DNA of 64,000 nucleotides from NCBI RefSeq assembly GCF_038443675.1, contig NZ_CP151762.1, positions 3,038,001-3,102,000 of the forward strand. The letters are read 5' to 3'. The position numbers and the translations under genes were made by a program. Shown piece after piece: positions 53,457-62,249 of the stretch (the stretch's first letter is position 1; each line of letters begins with the position of its first letter). A model generated the notes under the pieces. It saw nothing but the letters and a program-made list of their open reading frames with translations. It ran no database searches and was not told the DNA's origin. This DNA comes from Yoonia sp. G8-12 (GTDB taxonomy: Bacteria; Pseudomonadota; Alphaproteobacteria; Rhodobacterales; Rhodobacteraceae).

Positions 53457-56395
53457 CCCCCGTTCAGGGGCAAGGAAATAGCCCCCTCCCCATCGCGCGC
53501 AAAGGTGTCTCCGGGACGCACCGTGATCACGTGATGTCCGGCATCGCGCAGGCGTTGTCCGGCCGTGGCGGTCAGCCCTGAGTCATCTGCAAAGATCAGC
53601 CATGTTTGCTGTTCTGCATCAGACAGATCGCCAGTGACATCCACATCGCAGGTCGCGTAGCGCGGCAGCCACGCAGGGCGGTAGCCCCATTGATCGGGTG
53701 GTGTGTTGCGGGTCAGCCATTCGCTGGCGTCATCGGTTGTCACCGTGCCGGGTTCGATGAAATAGGCGGCATGCTGGAACGCATAGGTTGGCAGCGGCAC
53801 CCGCAAACGCCGTGCATCACCCCAGATCTGGTCCCAGTCAAACGTGCCGCCGACAGCCCAGACACGACCCAGCATCGCCATGAAATACGCATCATCCGCG
53901 ATATCGTCATTGGGGTGGCGCAGGCTGGAAATCACTTGGTTCGCGGTCACCTTGCCGTGCTGGCCCGCCAGCGACGACATTGCCTTACCCGGACCCACTT
54001 CGATAAAGACGCGCGCGTCTTTATCGGCCAGCGTCGTCAGGCAATCGGCAAAGCGCACCGTGCCGCGCAGATGGGCGACCCAGTATTCGGGGTCTTGTGC
54101 CTGCGCATCGGTGATGAGCGCGCCAGTGCGGTTGGACGTAAACGGAATTTTCGGGGCGTGCAGTTCAATTGATCGCAGATAATCGCCAAAATCCTTCAGG
54201 ATCGGGTCAAGCATCCGCGAATGGGCCGCGATGTCGATCGGGATGCGCTGGCAGTCGATATCCTTGGCCTTCAGGCGCGCCTCAAGATCATCCAGCGCAG
54301 ATTGCGCGCCTGTAGCGACACTCAGCTGCGGGGCGTTCACGGCGCCCAAATCCAGATCATCACCCAAGAACGGCGCAAGCTGATCAGCAGGAAGCGCAAT
54401 CGACAGCATCCCGCCGGCAGGGACGGTATCAAACAGCTTGCCGCGCAAATGAACCAGACCGATGCAGTCCTCAAATGACATCACACCAGCCACACAGGCG
54501 GCAGTGTTTTCACCCATGGAATGGCCGGTCAGCGCCGCAGGTTGCACACCCCAGCTCATCCACAGTTGCGCCAGCGCGTATTCCACAATCATAATCAACG
54601 GCAATTGCACCGATGGCTGGGTTAGCTTGGCATCAGCGGCCGCTTCCTGCCCCGGCTCTGGCAACCAAAGAGCCCGGATATCGTAATCCAGCTTCGGTTG
54701 CAGAATGGCCAGACCCTGATCCATCCACTCGGCAAAAACAGGCTCGGTTTCATAAAGATCGCGCGCCATGCCCGCATATTGCGCGCCACCTCCGGGGAAC
54801 ATGAAAACATAATCGGGGTCTTCACCCACGACCGTATGACTGAACGCGCGGCGCGGATCGTTCTTTTCAAGCTGGGCTGCGGCGTCTTCATGGGTTTCGG
54901 CCACGACAACGCGGCGGCGCTCAAACGCGCGACGGCCTTTTTGTAAGGTCCACGCTACATCCGCGAGAGGCTGATCAGGGTTTTCGCGCAGGTGTGTGGC
55001 CAAAGCGGTGCAATTGGCATCAAGTGCAGCCTTGTTGCGGCCCGAGACTGTCAGGATTTGAAATGGCCAATCCGATGCGTCCGAAGGCGGCAGTTCAGGT
55101 GCTTCCTGCAACACGACATGGGCGTTGGTGCCGCCCACACCAAGCGAATTCACTCCGGCACGCCGCGGTCCTTTGTGACTGACCCAATCGGTCAGCGTAT
55201 CGTTCACCCGAAAAGGCGACGTTTCAAAATCAATCGCAGGATTAGGTTTTTCATAACCCAACGATGCAGGGATCTGCTTGTGATGCAGGGAAAGTGAGGC
55301 CTTGATCAGGCTGGCCACGCCGGCCGCCGTATCCAGATGCCCGATGTTGGTCTTGACCGATCCGATCCGGCAGAACCCCACCTCATCGGTGGTTTCCTGA
55401 AACGCCTGCGTCAGGGCCGCCACCTCAATCGGGTCACCCAGATAGGTGCCGGTGCCGTGGCATTCGATATAGTCGATGGTGTCGGCAGGTGTTTCGGCGA
55501 TCATCTGCGCCTCGGCAATCGCCTCGGCCTGCCCGTCGACGGACGGGGCAAGATAACCGGCCTTGGCCGCGCCATCGTTATTGATGGCCGAACCCTTGAT
55601 GACGGCCCAGATATGATCACCATCGGCAATCGCATCTTTCAGGCGGCGCAGCACGACAACACCGGCACCCGATCCGAAAACCGTGCCTTGGGCGCGGTGA
55701 TCAAAGGCGTGGCAATGGCCGTCTGGCGACAGCACCTCGCCCTCTTTGTAAATATAACCTCGGTCCTGCGGCAGCTCTATCGTGACGCCACCGGCCAGCG
55801 CCATGTCACATTCACCTGATAATAGGGCCTGCGTTGCGTAATGGGTGGCAACAAGAGACGTGGAGCAGGCGGTTTGCACGTTCACACTCGGGCCTTTGAG
55901 ATCAAAGATATGGCTCAGGCGTGTGGTCAGGAAATCCTTGTCGTTTCCGGTGTGGCGCAACAGGAACATGCCTACGTTGTCAACCAGCTTGGGGTTCGAG
56001 CAAACGTTGAAATAGAAATAGCTGCCCATCCCGCAGCCTGCGAAAACCCCAATCGGGCCTTTCGAATTCTCGGGCATATGACCGGCGTTTTCCATGGCCT
56101 CCCAGGCGACCTCAAGAAAGCGGCGATGCTGCGGATCCATAATGGCGGCTTCCTTAGCGGAAAGTCCGAAAAACTCAGCGTCAAAATTCTGATAACCTGC
56201 AAGCGGTGCTGCAGCGGGCACATAGTCGGGCCGGTTCAGGCGATGCGCCGCCTCACCCGCTGAAAGCAAGTCTTCCTTGCTATAGTGTCGGATCGACTCG
56301 ATCCCGTTCTTGAGGTTGTCCCAATAGGACGCAATGGTATCCGCGCCGGGCAAATGCGCAGCCATGCCGACAATGGCGATGTCGGTCTCGGCCAT
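53435..56395 (-). CDS. Type I polyketide synthase, N-terminal part: KS-AT (frameshifted gene)
   Basis: 986 residues before the stop at 53435. Ketosynthase about 3-435 with Cys177 ('VQTACSTSLVA'), His313 ('ECHGTGTYLGDP') and His353 ('KTNIGHLDTAAG'). Acyltransferase about 520-820 with Ser626 ('LTGHSMGENTAA'); the second specificity motif reads IAAH ('IDIAAHSRML'), neither the malonyl HAFH nor the methylmalonyl YASH form. After about 860 the structural half of the ketoreductase begins. A run of five G on the coding strand (57-61 of 53457-53461) then throws the frame; six G would continue it into the C-terminal part at 'REGYDLLIADL', for a total near 2137 residues. ATG 56395 has AAAGGA 12 bases upstream; ATG 56422 is an alternative. 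Confidence 0.88.
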   Translation of the reverse strand: MAETDIAIVGMAAHLPGADTIASYWDNLKNGIESIRHYSKEDLLSAGEAAHRLNRPDYVPAAAPLAGYQNFDAEFFGLSAKEAAIMDPQHRRFLEVAWEAMENAGHMPENSKGPIGVFAGCGMGSYFYFNVCSNPKLVDNVGMFLLRHTGNDKDFLTTRLSHIFDLKGPSVNVQTACSTSLVATHYATQALLSGECDMALAGGVTIELPQDRGYIYKEGEVLSPDGHCHAFDHRAQGTVFGSGAGVVVLRRLKDAIADGDHIWAVIKGSAINNDGAAKAGYLAPSVDGQAEAIAEAQMIAETPADTIDYIECHGTGTYLGDPIEVAALTQAFQETTDEVGFCRIGSVKTNIGHLDTAAGVASLIKASLSLHHKQIPASLGYEKPNPAIDFETSPFRVNDTLTDWVSHKGPRRAGVNSLGVGGTNAHVVLQEAPELPPSDASDWPFQILTVSGRNKAALDANCTALATHLRENPDQPLADVAWTLQKGRRAFERRRVVVAETHEDAAAQLEKNDPRRAFSHTVVGEDPDYVFMFPGGGAQYAGMARDLYETEPVFAEWMDQGLAILQPKLDYDIRALWLPEPGQEAAADAKLTQPSVQLPLIMIVEYALAQLWMSWGVQPAALTGHSMGENTAACVAGVMSFEDCIGLVHLRGKLFDTVPAGGMLSIALPADQLAPFLGDDLDLGAVNAPQLSVATGAQSALDDLEARLKAKDIDCQRIPIDIAAHSRMLDPILKDFGDYLRSIELHAPKIPFTSNRTGALITDAQAQDPEYWVAHLRGTVRFADCLTTLADKDARVFIEVGPGKAMSSLAGQHGKVTANQVISSLRHPNDDIADDAYFMAMLGRVWAVGGTFDWDQIWGDARRLRVPLPTYAFQHAAYFIEPGTVTTDDASEWLTRNTPPDQWGYRPAWLPRYATCDVDVTGDLSDAEQQTWLIFADDSGLTATAGQRLRDAGHHVITVRPGDTFARDGEGAISLPLNGGAKAMIC

Positions 56396-56971
56396 GACTT
56401 CATCTATTCCTTTGCGACTCATATAACTAACCACTTTTTACAGAAAACTTATTCAAACCTAAGACCGACAAAACACCAACCCAAGTCATGCGTCGCGCGG
56501 AATAAAGGCAACCTATTTGCGCCGAATTGCGAACAATAGCGGCTATATAAGAAAATTGTTGCAGTTTTTGATGCGCGCTCAACGCACGGTTTCTGGCTCA
56601 TTCTGCCATATGAATTGTGCAAAACCAATCTGTGGTCTTTATCCTTGGGTGTGGTCGTCACGAAATTGCCTGTCTTGGAAAATGTTTAAAAGCATTCGCC
56701 TAGCGGTGTGATCCTCGAATAGGGCTTAATGTACGGGGGGCATTTTCGACGAACACCCGAGGTTACCGTGTGGCTTAAAATGAACGAGTGATGCCACACA
56801 AGGCTGACACTTGTGCATGGAAAGACCTTGATCGAGTCTTGAAACGACGCCATCCTCTAAAGGATTTTAATCTACCCTCTTCGGTGGCGACATCCCGCAA
56901 AAAGATACATTTAGCGCAACCGGGCACGCAATACTGCGAATTTCAGCCATTTTTCCACCAAGGAACGAATA
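56396..56971. promoter_or_regulatory. Divergent control region between the PKS operon and wecG
   Basis: 576 bases without a convincing gene, AT-rich next to the PKS start. It must hold the promoter of the 13.5-kb secondary-metabolite operon (minus) and that of wecG-wecB (plus). A good AAGGAACG ribosome site precedes wecG. Short open frames occur but none has a ribosome site. No operator or riboswitch could be recognised. Confidence 0.45.
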
Positions 56972-57778
56972 ATGCTTCCAGCTCTTGATCACGGTGTCAC
57001 GCGAACTTCACTGCTGGGGGCACAATTTGATCAGGTCGATATGCCTCAAACGCTGGCTTTGGCAAAACAAGCGATGTCTGGCCGCCAGAGGCTTCAGCAT
57101 AGCGATGTCAACGTGGCGAAGATCGTGCAGATGGCAAGTGATCCGCGCCTGCGCACTGACGTTATCGAAAGTGATTTGATCTGTGTGGACGGTATGGGGG
57201 TGAAATGGGCGTGCGAGTTGCTTGGCGTGCCCGTTGCCGGCCGTGTCACTGGCGCTGATCTGATGATGCAAACATTCGACCTGTGCGAAAAAGAAGGCTT
57301 CCGGCCGTTTCTGTTTGGCGCACGTCAAGATGTTTTGGACGCGATGATTACTGTGCTTGGCCAGTCCCACCCTAACTTGCAGATTGCAGGATCGCGCAAC
57401 GGGTATTTCAAGCAAGATGATGAGGCAGAGATTGTCGCGCAAATTCAGGCATCGGGTGCGGATTGTCTGTTTGTCGGGATCACCAGTCCCATAAAGGAAC
57501 GGTTTTTGCGCAAATATCGAGACGCGCTTGATGTGCCTTTTCTCGTTGGTGTCGGTGGCTCTTTTGATGTCGCTGCGGGCAAGGTCCGTCGCGCGCCACC
57601 CTTCATACAGAAAATCGGAATGGAGTGGCTGTTCCGCGTTATCCAAGAACCAAGGCGACTGTTCTGGCGCTATTTCAAAACTAATCTCGCATTTGCGGGC
57701 ATGGTCGGTCGCGCCATGCTGCGGCGGGATCACCAGAACAAGCCCGCTGAAAGCACGGAAAGAGGCTCTGAGACATGA
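56972..57778 (+). CDS. wecG: WecG/TagA/CpsF family glycosyltransferase
   Basis: A 268-residue member of the WecG/TagA/CpsF family (GT26), which usually transfers N-acetylmannosamine or its uronic acid to a lipid-linked sugar. 'SDLICVDGMGVKWACELLG', 'RVTGADLMMQTFDLCEKEG', 'RPFLFGARQDVLDAMI', 'NGYFKQDDEAEIV', 'CLFVGITSPIKERFL' and 'VPFLVGVGGSFDVAAGK' are the family motifs. It overlaps wecB by four bases, and the two fit together: WecB makes UDP-ManNAc and WecG uses it. Confidence 0.9.
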   Translation: MLPALDHGVTRTSLLGAQFDQVDMPQTLALAKQAMSGRQRLQHSDVNVAKIVQMASDPRLRTDVIESDLICVDGMGVKWACELLGVPVAGRVTGADLMMQTFDLCEKEGFRPFLFGARQDVLDAMITVLGQSHPNLQIAGSRNGYFKQDDEAEIVAQIQASGADCLFVGITSPIKERFLRKYRDALDVPFLVGVGGSFDVAAGKVRRAPPFIQKIGMEWLFRVIQEPRRLFWRYFKTNLAFAGMVGRAMLRRDHQNKPAESTERGSET

Positions 57779-58923
57779 AAGTATTCGTTGCATTTGGCAC
57801 CCGACCGGAAGCCATAAAATGCTTTCCGGTGATTGATGCGCTCAAAGCCGAACCGGGCGTATCGGTTGTGGCTTGCACCACGGCACAGCACCGTCACATT
57901 CTGGATCAGGTTCTGGAAAGCGTCGGATTGCAGCCTGACATCGACTTGAACCTGATGCGCGAGAAGCCAAGCCTGACCGACATCACCGTCGATGTTATGA
58001 ACCGGATGGGCGAAGTGCTGGCTGCGGAACGACCCGACAGGGTGATTGTGCAGGGCGACACAACGACGGCGATGGCAACAGCGCTGGCCGCATTTTACCA
58101 AGGCATCAAGGTTGGCCACGTTGAAGCGGGGCTGCGGACGAACAATATCCTTTCGCCTTGGCCCGAAGAGGCGAACCGCAAGATCATCAGCACGCTTGCG
58201 GATATGCATTTTGCCCCGACAGATCTGGCGCGCGATAACCTGCTGCGTGAAAATGTTGACCCTGCGACGGTCCATGTCACGGGCAATACCGTCATAGATG
58301 CACTCCATGCTGTAAGGCGTCGCCTCAAAGAAAAGAGCTATCAGGTCAAAACGCAGGAACCGCGGCTGAAAGAGTATCTGGACGGCGACAAGCGGTTAAT
58401 ATTGATGACCGCGCACCGACGCGAGAACTGGGGTGAGGGTATCGCTTCTATCTGCGACGCTGCGCTGAGTTTGGTTGCACGTGGTGACACCTTCATCGTT
58501 TTCCCGGTCCATCCAAATCCACGGGTCCGTGATATGGTGCGTGATGTTCTGGGTGACAATCCGGATATTTTCTTGCTTGAGCCCCTCGCTTATGCGGACT
58601 TTGTTTTGATGCTTGATCGTGCGGCTGTTGTGTTGACGGATTCGGGGGGTGTGCAGGAAGAAGCGCCCGCACTTGGCAAACCCGTCCTGATCATGCGCGA
58701 TACGACGGAACGGCCCGAAGGTGTTTCTGCGGGTTGCGCAAAGTTGGTTGGATTAGACACGGCCGAGATCGTGGCGCAGACCAACAAATTGCTGGATGAT
58801 CCTGTCGCGTACAAGAGCATGAGCCAAGTCCAGAACCCCTACGGTGATGGCACCGCCGCCAAGCAGATTGTGGATATCATCCTTGGACGGAAGCAGCATG
58901 TGGTCGCTGGAGGGAATACCTGA
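57775..58923 (+). CDS. wecB: UDP-N-acetylglucosamine 2-epimerase (non-hydrolysing)
   Basis: WecB/MnaA, 382 residues, converts UDP-GlcNAc to UDP-ManNAc. 'MKVFVAFGTRPEAIKCFPVI' opening, 'VIVQGDTTTAMATALAAFYQG', 'VGHVEAGLRTNNILSPWPEE', 'LILMTAHRRENWG' and 'VVLTDSGGVQEEAPALGKPV' are all intact. The stop overlaps the next gene's ATG by one base (TGATG). It supplies the ManNAc donor for the WecG product. Confidence 0.95.
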   Translation: MKVFVAFGTRPEAIKCFPVIDALKAEPGVSVVACTTAQHRHILDQVLESVGLQPDIDLNLMREKPSLTDITVDVMNRMGEVLAAERPDRVIVQGDTTTAMATALAAFYQGIKVGHVEAGLRTNNILSPWPEEANRKIISTLADMHFAPTDLARDNLLRENVDPATVHVTGNTVIDALHAVRRRLKEKSYQVKTQEPRLKEYLDGDKRLILMTAHRRENWGEGIASICDAALSLVARGDTFIVFPVHPNPRVRDMVRDVLGDNPDIFLLEPLAYADFVLMLDRAAVVLTDSGGVQEEAPALGKPVLIMRDTTERPEGVSAGCAKLVGLDTAEIVAQTNKLLDDPVAYKSMSQVQNPYGDGTAAKQIVDIILGRKQHVVAGGNT

Positions 58924-60170
58924 TGACCACAGGTCCGTCGGAGGATGCGGCTGGCTCGGTCTATTCTGAGCCGTCCTTCAGCGCGAAATTGACGGCCAGT
59001 TCGCACTTTAGCCGCAGAGCCTTGGTTGAGGCCCTGCAAGGGCGTCGCCCCTTGTTGGATGCCGACCCCGAGTCGATACCGCACGACCTGCATTTGTCTG
59101 CCGGTGCAACTTGGCTGAAGAATTCGATTGAGGCCTGCGGTGGGCAAGCGTCGTCCAAGGCCTACCGTTTTCCGCGCGGATGGATGCCTCCCTATCCCGA
59201 AACGACGGGATACATCATACCGACCTTGCTTAATCTTGGCGACGTAGCGGGCGACAAGGTATTTGAGGAAATGGCGCTCCGTCTGGGGCGCTGGTTGACG
59301 ACGATCCAACGGCAGGACGGCGGTTTTTCCGGCTATGAACTTGGATCAGGACAGGATGCCGATGTCTTTGACACCGGCATGATCCTGCTTGGCTTTAATG
59401 CGTTGCAGCATCGTGCGCGTGATCCCGAGATTGGGCAAGCCGCTGCGCGTGCTGCGGCATTCCTGCGATCGGCGATGGATGATGACGGTGCCTTTGTGCG
59501 TCACGTCAGCCATGACATGCTGCATACCTACAATGTCCGGTCTGCTTGGGCACTGATTGCGCATGGTACTATGGAGAGCGATCAGCAGTCCGTCGATGCC
59601 GGTATGAAGAACGTCGATTGGACCTTGAGCCAGCAACGCAGCAATGGGTTTTTTGAGAACAACGGTTTCAAGCCAGGCGGAAATGCAAATACGCATGGCA
59701 CCGCCTACGTCTTGCGCGGTCTGCTACAGGTTCATCTGCTGACGCATCGTCAAGATATCCTCGACGCTGTTCTTCAGGCCGCGGTCGCCGTGCGCGACCG
59801 GTTCGAAGCCGAGGGGTGGTTGGCGTCAGAGCTTGGGCGCAACTGGGAGTTTAGATCCCGGCACGTCTGCCTGACAGGTTGTGCGCAGCTTGCGATCGTC
59901 TTCTTCCGTTTGGCCGCGTTGACCAAAGACCTGGCATTTATTGCGCCGGCGGAACGGCTTATTGCGCAAGTTGCGGTGACACAAACAATCAAGAACCATA
60001 CCGCCGTTGATTACGGTGGCATCGCCGGATCCTATCCGATCTTCGGGGCCTATGCGCCGCTACAGTATCCGAACTGGGCCACCAAATTCATGGTCGATGC
60101 GCTGTTGGTGCGCAAGCAATGGCACGAAAGCAAAGAGACAATGACTGATAGGGACTTGTGGGCAGGCTAA
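58923..60170 (+). CDS. Alpha/alpha-toroid protein of unknown function in the exopolysaccharide locus
   Basis: A 415-residue soluble protein, with no signal peptide, whose alpha-helical repeats resemble the terpene-cyclase/glycosidase toroid fold. Repeated units include 'RWLTTIQRQDGGFSGYELGS', 'DADVFDTGMILLGFNAL', 'DDDGAFVRH' and 'STHGTAYVLRGLLQVHLL'-like 'NTHGTAYVLRGLLQVHLL'. No squalene-cyclase DxDD catalytic motif was seen. Related fold members include glycan-epimerases, lyases and glycosidases. It is translationally coupled to wecB, so a role in ManNAc-containing glycan modification is a reasonable guess only. Confidence 0.7.
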   Translation: MTTGPSEDAAGSVYSEPSFSAKLTASSHFSRRALVEALQGRRPLLDADPESIPHDLHLSAGATWLKNSIEACGGQASSKAYRFPRGWMPPYPETTGYIIPTLLNLGDVAGDKVFEEMALRLGRWLTTIQRQDGGFSGYELGSGQDADVFDTGMILLGFNALQHRARDPEIGQAAARAAAFLRSAMDDDGAFVRHVSHDMLHTYNVRSAWALIAHGTMESDQQSVDAGMKNVDWTLSQQRSNGFFENNGFKPGGNANTHGTAYVLRGLLQVHLLTHRQDILDAVLQAAVAVRDRFEAEGWLASELGRNWEFRSRHVCLTGCAQLAIVFFRLAALTKDLAFIAPAERLIAQVAVTQTIKNHTAVDYGGIAGSYPIFGAYAPLQYPNWATKFMVDALLVRKQWHESKETMTDRDLWAG

Positions 60171-60552
60171 AGAAGGCCCCTCATTTCGCTTGATTACATA
60201 TCGGTAAACTGCGTGCGTTACAGGTGGGCTGGCTTATCTCTTACCGGCGCGGCGCAAGAGCCGACGCCCACGTTTGCGCAACCGGTCCGATCCATCACGA
60301 TCTAGCAGTTCAAGACTTTGTAAACACGCATTTTCCATCCCAACTGATGCGAGTGGTCTAGCAACAGATGTTCGATGGTCATGGCAACGATAAACACTGC
60401 ATGAATAGCAAATGCATGAAAATCGGTATCGCGACAGGAGAGTACATGCGCGCGTGATCTATACGGACACCAATAGACGGTGTGTTAATTTTTCCTACTG
60501 GCTGGGATCATAGGAATGCCTCTGCCTTAGCGAGCAGCCACATAAGCCTAGT
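60171..60552. other. Non-coding region after the EPS operon
   Basis: 382 bases between convergent genes. Nothing with coding signs was found. A weak 5-bp hairpin (acacc/ggtgt, 60467-60483) precedes attttt at about 60488 and might act as a weak terminator; otherwise nothing was recognised. Confidence 0.35.
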
Positions 60553-61356
60553 TCACCTTTTGAAGAAGGGAATCGCGTAAGGAACACGGCGTTTGTAGTG
60601 CGCGAATTCCTCACCATAGCGCTGGGCAAAGCGGCGTTCTTTCAAGATCGGTGCCAGTAGACAATAACCTGTCAGGCCCAACGCCAACGCGAGCTGATCA
60701 GGGGTCCATACCGGCACGGTCCATGTGGTTAACGCAAAAGCCACATAAATTGGTTGACGTATCACACCAAACAACCCGCGCGTCGGCATATCCGGGAAAA
60801 CCGCTTTGATGTTCTGCGCCAGTGACATCCATCCCAGAGCACCTGATTGCACCTCAGCGCCAGCATCGAAACTCGCCCACATCAGCAAAGCCCAAGACAC
60901 CGCATACAAAACGCAGATGACGACAAACACAGTGCCCTCTGCCTGCCACCAGATGATACCGCTTGGTGTCCAAAGCGCGAATAACGCCAACAATTGAACG
61001 GATGCGACAATCGCATAGGTCGTTGTAGAAAGTGTCTTTGCATATGCTTTCGGGGCAAGTTTCGACAAGAGTCCGCTGCCCCGCCGCGTGAGCAGCAACG
61101 AATGAACAACCGGAAACTGGATGATCAAAACAATGTTCGCGAGAAACGACCAAGGGGCCGGCACGCGGCCAAGGCTCATGCTCATTCCAAAGAACATCGC
61201 AACAATCATCGCAAGGACCGCAAGACCAAAAATCGTATGACATATGGCCCCGTAGGCGAACGCGATCATGATCCGCTTCTTGCCGGGCGGTGGGCGGAAT
61301 GTACCAAGGACCAGTGCGGTAAGACGCTCAAGGGGTGCTCTTGTCTGTGTGCTCAT
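60553..61356 (-). CDS. Integral membrane methyltransferase-like protein (ICMT/NnrU/MddA-like)
   Basis: A 267-residue protein with six or more membrane spans. The C-terminal 'GVIRQPIYVAFALTTW' and 'ERRFAQRYGEEFAHYKRRVP' resemble the RHPxY and ExxY regions of isoprenylcysteine methyltransferase-like (phospholipid methyltransferase) membrane enzymes. Methanethiol S-methyltransferase MddA belongs to a related group, and dimethylsulfide chemistry would suit a marine host, but that assignment is only a possibility. It is convergent with the EPS end and divergent from the small gene at 61522. Confidence 0.6.
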   Translation of the reverse strand: MSTQTRAPLERLTALVLGTFRPPPGKKRIMIAFAYGAICHTIFGLAVLAMIVAMFFGMSMSLGRVPAPWSFLANIVLIIQFPVVHSLLLTRRGSGLLSKLAPKAYAKTLSTTTYAIVASVQLLALFALWTPSGIIWWQAEGTVFVVICVLYAVSWALLMWASFDAGAEVQSGALGWMSLAQNIKAVFPDMPTRGLFGVIRQPIYVAFALTTWTVPVWTPDQLALALGLTGYCLLAPILKERRFAQRYGEEFAHYKRRVPYAIPFFKR

Positions 61357-61521
61357 GCTTGGGAAACTAGAACGTCCCTGCGCGTTTCAATGACACGCCG
61401 CGATAAGCCACAATTTCTGAGTAGTTCCGCCACTCATCCTGCACTTCAAATGCATCCAATACGGCCCGTCCGACGTAATTATTGAACAACAACCAAGTCA
61501 AAAACAGTATGGAGTGAGGAT

Positions 61522-61695
61522 ATGTCAAATCACCTGAAAACAACTGGCCGTATTGAACGCTTTGATCGCCCTTGCGAACACTTGGTGGTCAAAGATGCAG
61601 CACACGCGCCTTGGACAGTAGATGCGAGCCGCGGTGACAACGATAAAGCCGCACATCGCCGGTATCATGGACTATTCGAAGATCTGATGAACTAA
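61522..61695 (+). CDS. Small hypothetical protein, 57 residues
   Basis: A short open frame with a good GGAGTGAGGAT ribosome site directly before ATG 61522. It reads MSNHLKTTGRIERFDRPCEH and ends 'HGLFEDLMN'; it is hydrophilic, His- and Asp-rich, with one Cys, no signal peptide and no domain I recognise. It lies 26 bases before the glutathione peroxidase gene and may be co-transcribed with it. Confidence 0.5.
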   Translation: MSNHLKTTGRIERFDRPCEHLVVKDAAHAPWTVDASRGDNDKAAHRRYHGLFEDLMN

Positions 61696-61721
61696 AAGGC
61701 AATCGCAAGAGGGCGACATTC

Positions 61722-62249
61722 ATGATCAAGCAGTTTCTTGTCAGCGCATTTATTCTTTCAGGATCCCAAACAGTGGCGCTTGAAACCAACGCCCCGTTCA
61801 ATTCCATTGATGGTGGCACACTGTCGATCGACCAGTGGCAAGGTCGACCGGTGCTTGTTGTGAATACGGCATCACAATGCGCTTTCACCCGGCAGTATCG
61901 GGGGTTGCAAGACCTTTACGACGCGTATCGCGATCAAGGGCTCATTGTTCTTGCTGTGCCATCTGATGATTTCAATCAGGAGTTTGCAACCGATGCAGAG
62001 GTCAAAGATTTTTGCGAGCTGCAGTACGGTATTGATCTGCCGATGACAGTGATCACGCCGGTGAAGGGTGCAGACGCGCACCCGTTTTATGCATCGCTCA
62101 AGGACGAAACAGGTTTCACGCCGCGCTGGAACTTTAACAAAGTGCTGATTGACGAACGCGGTGAGGTCGTCGCGACCTTTGGGTCCAACACCCCGCCACA
62201 ATCAACTGCGATCACGCGACTGATTGACGACATGTTGATCCAAGACTGA
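61722..62249 (+). CDS. Glutathione peroxidase, probably exported
   Basis: A 175-residue glutathione peroxidase-family protein. The catalytic Cys53 is in 'VVNTASQCAFTRQYRGLQ', Gln near 86 in 'PSDDFNQEF' and Trp136-Asn137 in 'RWNFNKVLID', so the Cys-Gln-Trp-Asn tetrad is intact. The N-terminal 20 residues (MIKQFLVSAFILSGSQTVAL) look like a Sec signal peptide, which would place it in the periplasm. 'VPSDDF' replaces the usual FPxNxF. It reduces peroxides using thiol donors. A GAGGG ribosome site precedes the ATG. Confidence 0.88.
   Translation: MIKQFLVSAFILSGSQTVALETNAPFNSIDGGTLSIDQWQGRPVLVVNTASQCAFTRQYRGLQDLYDAYRDQGLIVLAVPSDDFNQEFATDAEVKDFCELQYGIDLPMTVITPVKGADAHPFYASLKDETGFTPRWNFNKVLIDERGEVVATFGSNTPPQSTAITRLIDDMLIQD

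Noticed and set aside
56396..56971. Short open frames upstream of wecG as genes
   Set aside because: None has a ribosome site or domain; the region fits a long divergent promoter.
60467..60490. Hairpin plus T-run after the EPS genes as a terminator
   Set aside because: Only a 5-bp stem with a 7-base loop, about 300 bases after the stop; too weak to call.
60553..61356. Calling the membrane methyltransferase-like gene mddA
   Set aside because: Only general features of the ICMT-like superfamily are visible; no residue specific to methanethiol methylation could be confirmed.
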